Positions 63,334 to 64,000 of a DNA stretch of 64,000 nucleotides are shown piece by piece (positions within the stretch are counted from its first letter, which is position 1; the number at the start of each line of letters is the position of its first letter). This DNA comes from [Synechococcus] sp. NIES-970 (GTDB lineage: Bacteria; Cyanobacteriota; Cyanobacteriia; Cyanobacteriales; MRBY01). The notes below the pieces were generated by a model. The model saw nothing but the letters and a program-made list of their open reading frames with translations, did no database searches and was not told the origin of the DNA. The position numbers were made by a program, and so were the translations under genes. The stretch is taken from positions 1,814,195 to 1,878,194 of the forward strand of contig AP017959.1 in NCBI GenBank assembly GCA_002356215.1, given 5' to 3'.

Positions 63334-64000
63334 ATGATCGTAGTCATGAAAGTTGGCACCCCTGAAGCCGAAATTGACCGTCTGGGGGGTGAACTAAAAG
63401 AGTTAGGTCTCACGCCTGAAAAAATTGTTGGCGCCCACAAAGTGGTCATTGGTCTCGTGGGGGACACCGCCACTTTCAATATTGAACTGATCCAAGAAAT
63501 GAGCCCTTGGATTGAAGCTGTGTTACGAGTAGAAAAGCCCTTCAAGCGAGTTAGCTTAGAATACCGCCATGGTCAGTACAGCGAAGTTGTTGTGCCGACT
63601 CCCAATGGAGATGTAATTTTCAGTCCGACCCATCCTGTTGTTGTCGTTGCTGGCCCCTGTTCTGTCGAAAACGAAGAAATGATCGTTGAGACGGCCCTGC
63701 GAGTCAAAGCAGCTGGCGCGAAATTCCTCCGGGGCGGTGCTTACAAGCCCAGAACTTCTCCCTATGCATTCCAGGGCCACGGCGAAAGTGCCCTTGAGTT
63801 GCTCGCTGCCGCCCGGAAAGCATCCGGCCTCGGCATCATCACTGAGGTGATGGATACAGCGGATGTGGAAAAAATTGCTGAAGTAGCAGATGTGCTGCAA
63901 ATTGGCGCCCGTAATATGCAAAACTTCGCCCTTCTGAAAAAAGTAGGTGCCCAGGGTAAGCCAGTCCTCCTCAAGCGGGGTTTGGCCGCAACCATCGATG
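63334..64000 (+). CDS. 3-deoxy-D-arabino-heptulosonate 7-phosphate synthase, cut by window end
   Basis: First step of the shikimate pathway: condenses PEP and erythrose-4-phosphate. Only the first 222 codons are in the window. The N-terminal ACT/ferredoxin-like regulatory region ([25 protein letters not shown], about 1-70) marks the type I-beta (AroG/KDPG-like) class. [14 protein letters not shown] near 108 and [27 protein letters not shown] near 131 are catalytic-barrel signatures; ITEVMDT and [14 protein letters not shown] follow. The ATG lies in AAAACATGATC with GAGGAAA upstream. Confidence 0.93.
   Translation, partial: MIVVMKVGTPEAEIDRLGGELKELGLTPEKIVGAHKVVIGLVGDTATFNIELIQEMSPWIEAVLRVEKPFKRVSLEYRHGQYSEVVVPTPNGDVIFSPTHPVVVVAGPCSVENEEMIVETALRVKAAGAKFLRGGAYKPRTSPYAFQGHGESALELLAAARKASGLGIITEVMDTADVEKIAEVADVLQIGARNMQNFALLKKVGAQGKPVLLKRGLAATID

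Noticed and set aside
1-64000. CRISPR array or transposase genes
   Set aside because: No regularly spaced repeats with unique spacers and no transposase motif was seen; the only tandem repeats are two 17-bp doublets.

Overview
The window comes from a cyanobacterium. It has a beta-carboxysome operon (ccmK2-K1-L-M-N) next to a form IB Rubisco operon with rbcX between rbcL and rbcS. It also has phycobilisome genes (nblA, a CpcS-type bilin lyase), a PAM68-type photosystem II assembly factor, a tocopherol methyltransferase, a cyanobacterial suf operon with divergent sufR, and dense copies of the HIP1 octamer GCGATCGC. Gene order and protein sequences point to a unicellular, Synechococcus PCC 7002-like (Picosynechococcus) lineage; this is inference from memory, since no search was run.

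Layout. 0-7.5 kb: the Na+/bicarbonate symporter SbtA behind a palindromic operator region, a methyltransferase with NAD synthetase, two exported proteins, and a small acyltransferase/YdcF pair. 7.6-25.9 kb: an AT-rich accessory island for a surface polysaccharide. It holds four glycosyltransferases, a GDP-mannose 4,6-dehydratase, two unrelated sulfotransferases, a broken SGNH-type gene, a polymerase/ligase, an acetyltransferase coupled to an ABC exporter, and a Wza/Wzc export pair. The product is probably a sulfated exopolysaccharide. 26-35.9 kb: housekeeping and regulatory genes (sfsA, ComFB-type protein, PP2C phosphatase fusion, CRP-family regulator, tocopherol methyltransferase, MFS carrier, ferredoxin-like protein). 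36-49.8 kb: a carbon-concentration supercluster, with a BicA-like SulP transporter, ccmK2K1LMN and rbcLXS on the minus strand and ndhF-ndhD-cupB (CO2-hydrating NDH-1) diverging on the plus strand. 49.8-64 kb: arginine decarboxylase, the sufBCDS operon with sufR, mutM, a sugar-nucleotide epimerase, a half-length Tab2-like gene, a divergent nblA/cpcS pair, rpsO, pam68 and the start of a DAHP synthase gene.

How the genes work together. SbtA and the BicA-like carrier import bicarbonate. The NdhF/NdhD/CupB module converts CO2 to bicarbonate inside the cell. CcmM, CcmN, CcmL and CcmK build the carboxysome around Rubisco, which RbcX helps assemble. Regulatory motifs visible by eye include ATAG-N8-CTAT (NdhR/CcmR type) before sbtA, ATTAG-N5-CTAAT (RbcR type) before rbcL, and two CAAC-N6-GTTG operators between sufB and sufR.

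The most notable irregularities are a single in-frame amber codon splitting the SGNH-type gene in the polysaccharide island, and an apparent frameshift at a GT-rich run that removes the tyrosine-containing tail of the Wzc kinase. Others are a 17-bp perfect hairpin directly after a glycosyltransferase stop codon, two separate 17-bp tandem duplications in island intergenic DNA, and HIP1 octamers that form the stems of two predicted terminators.
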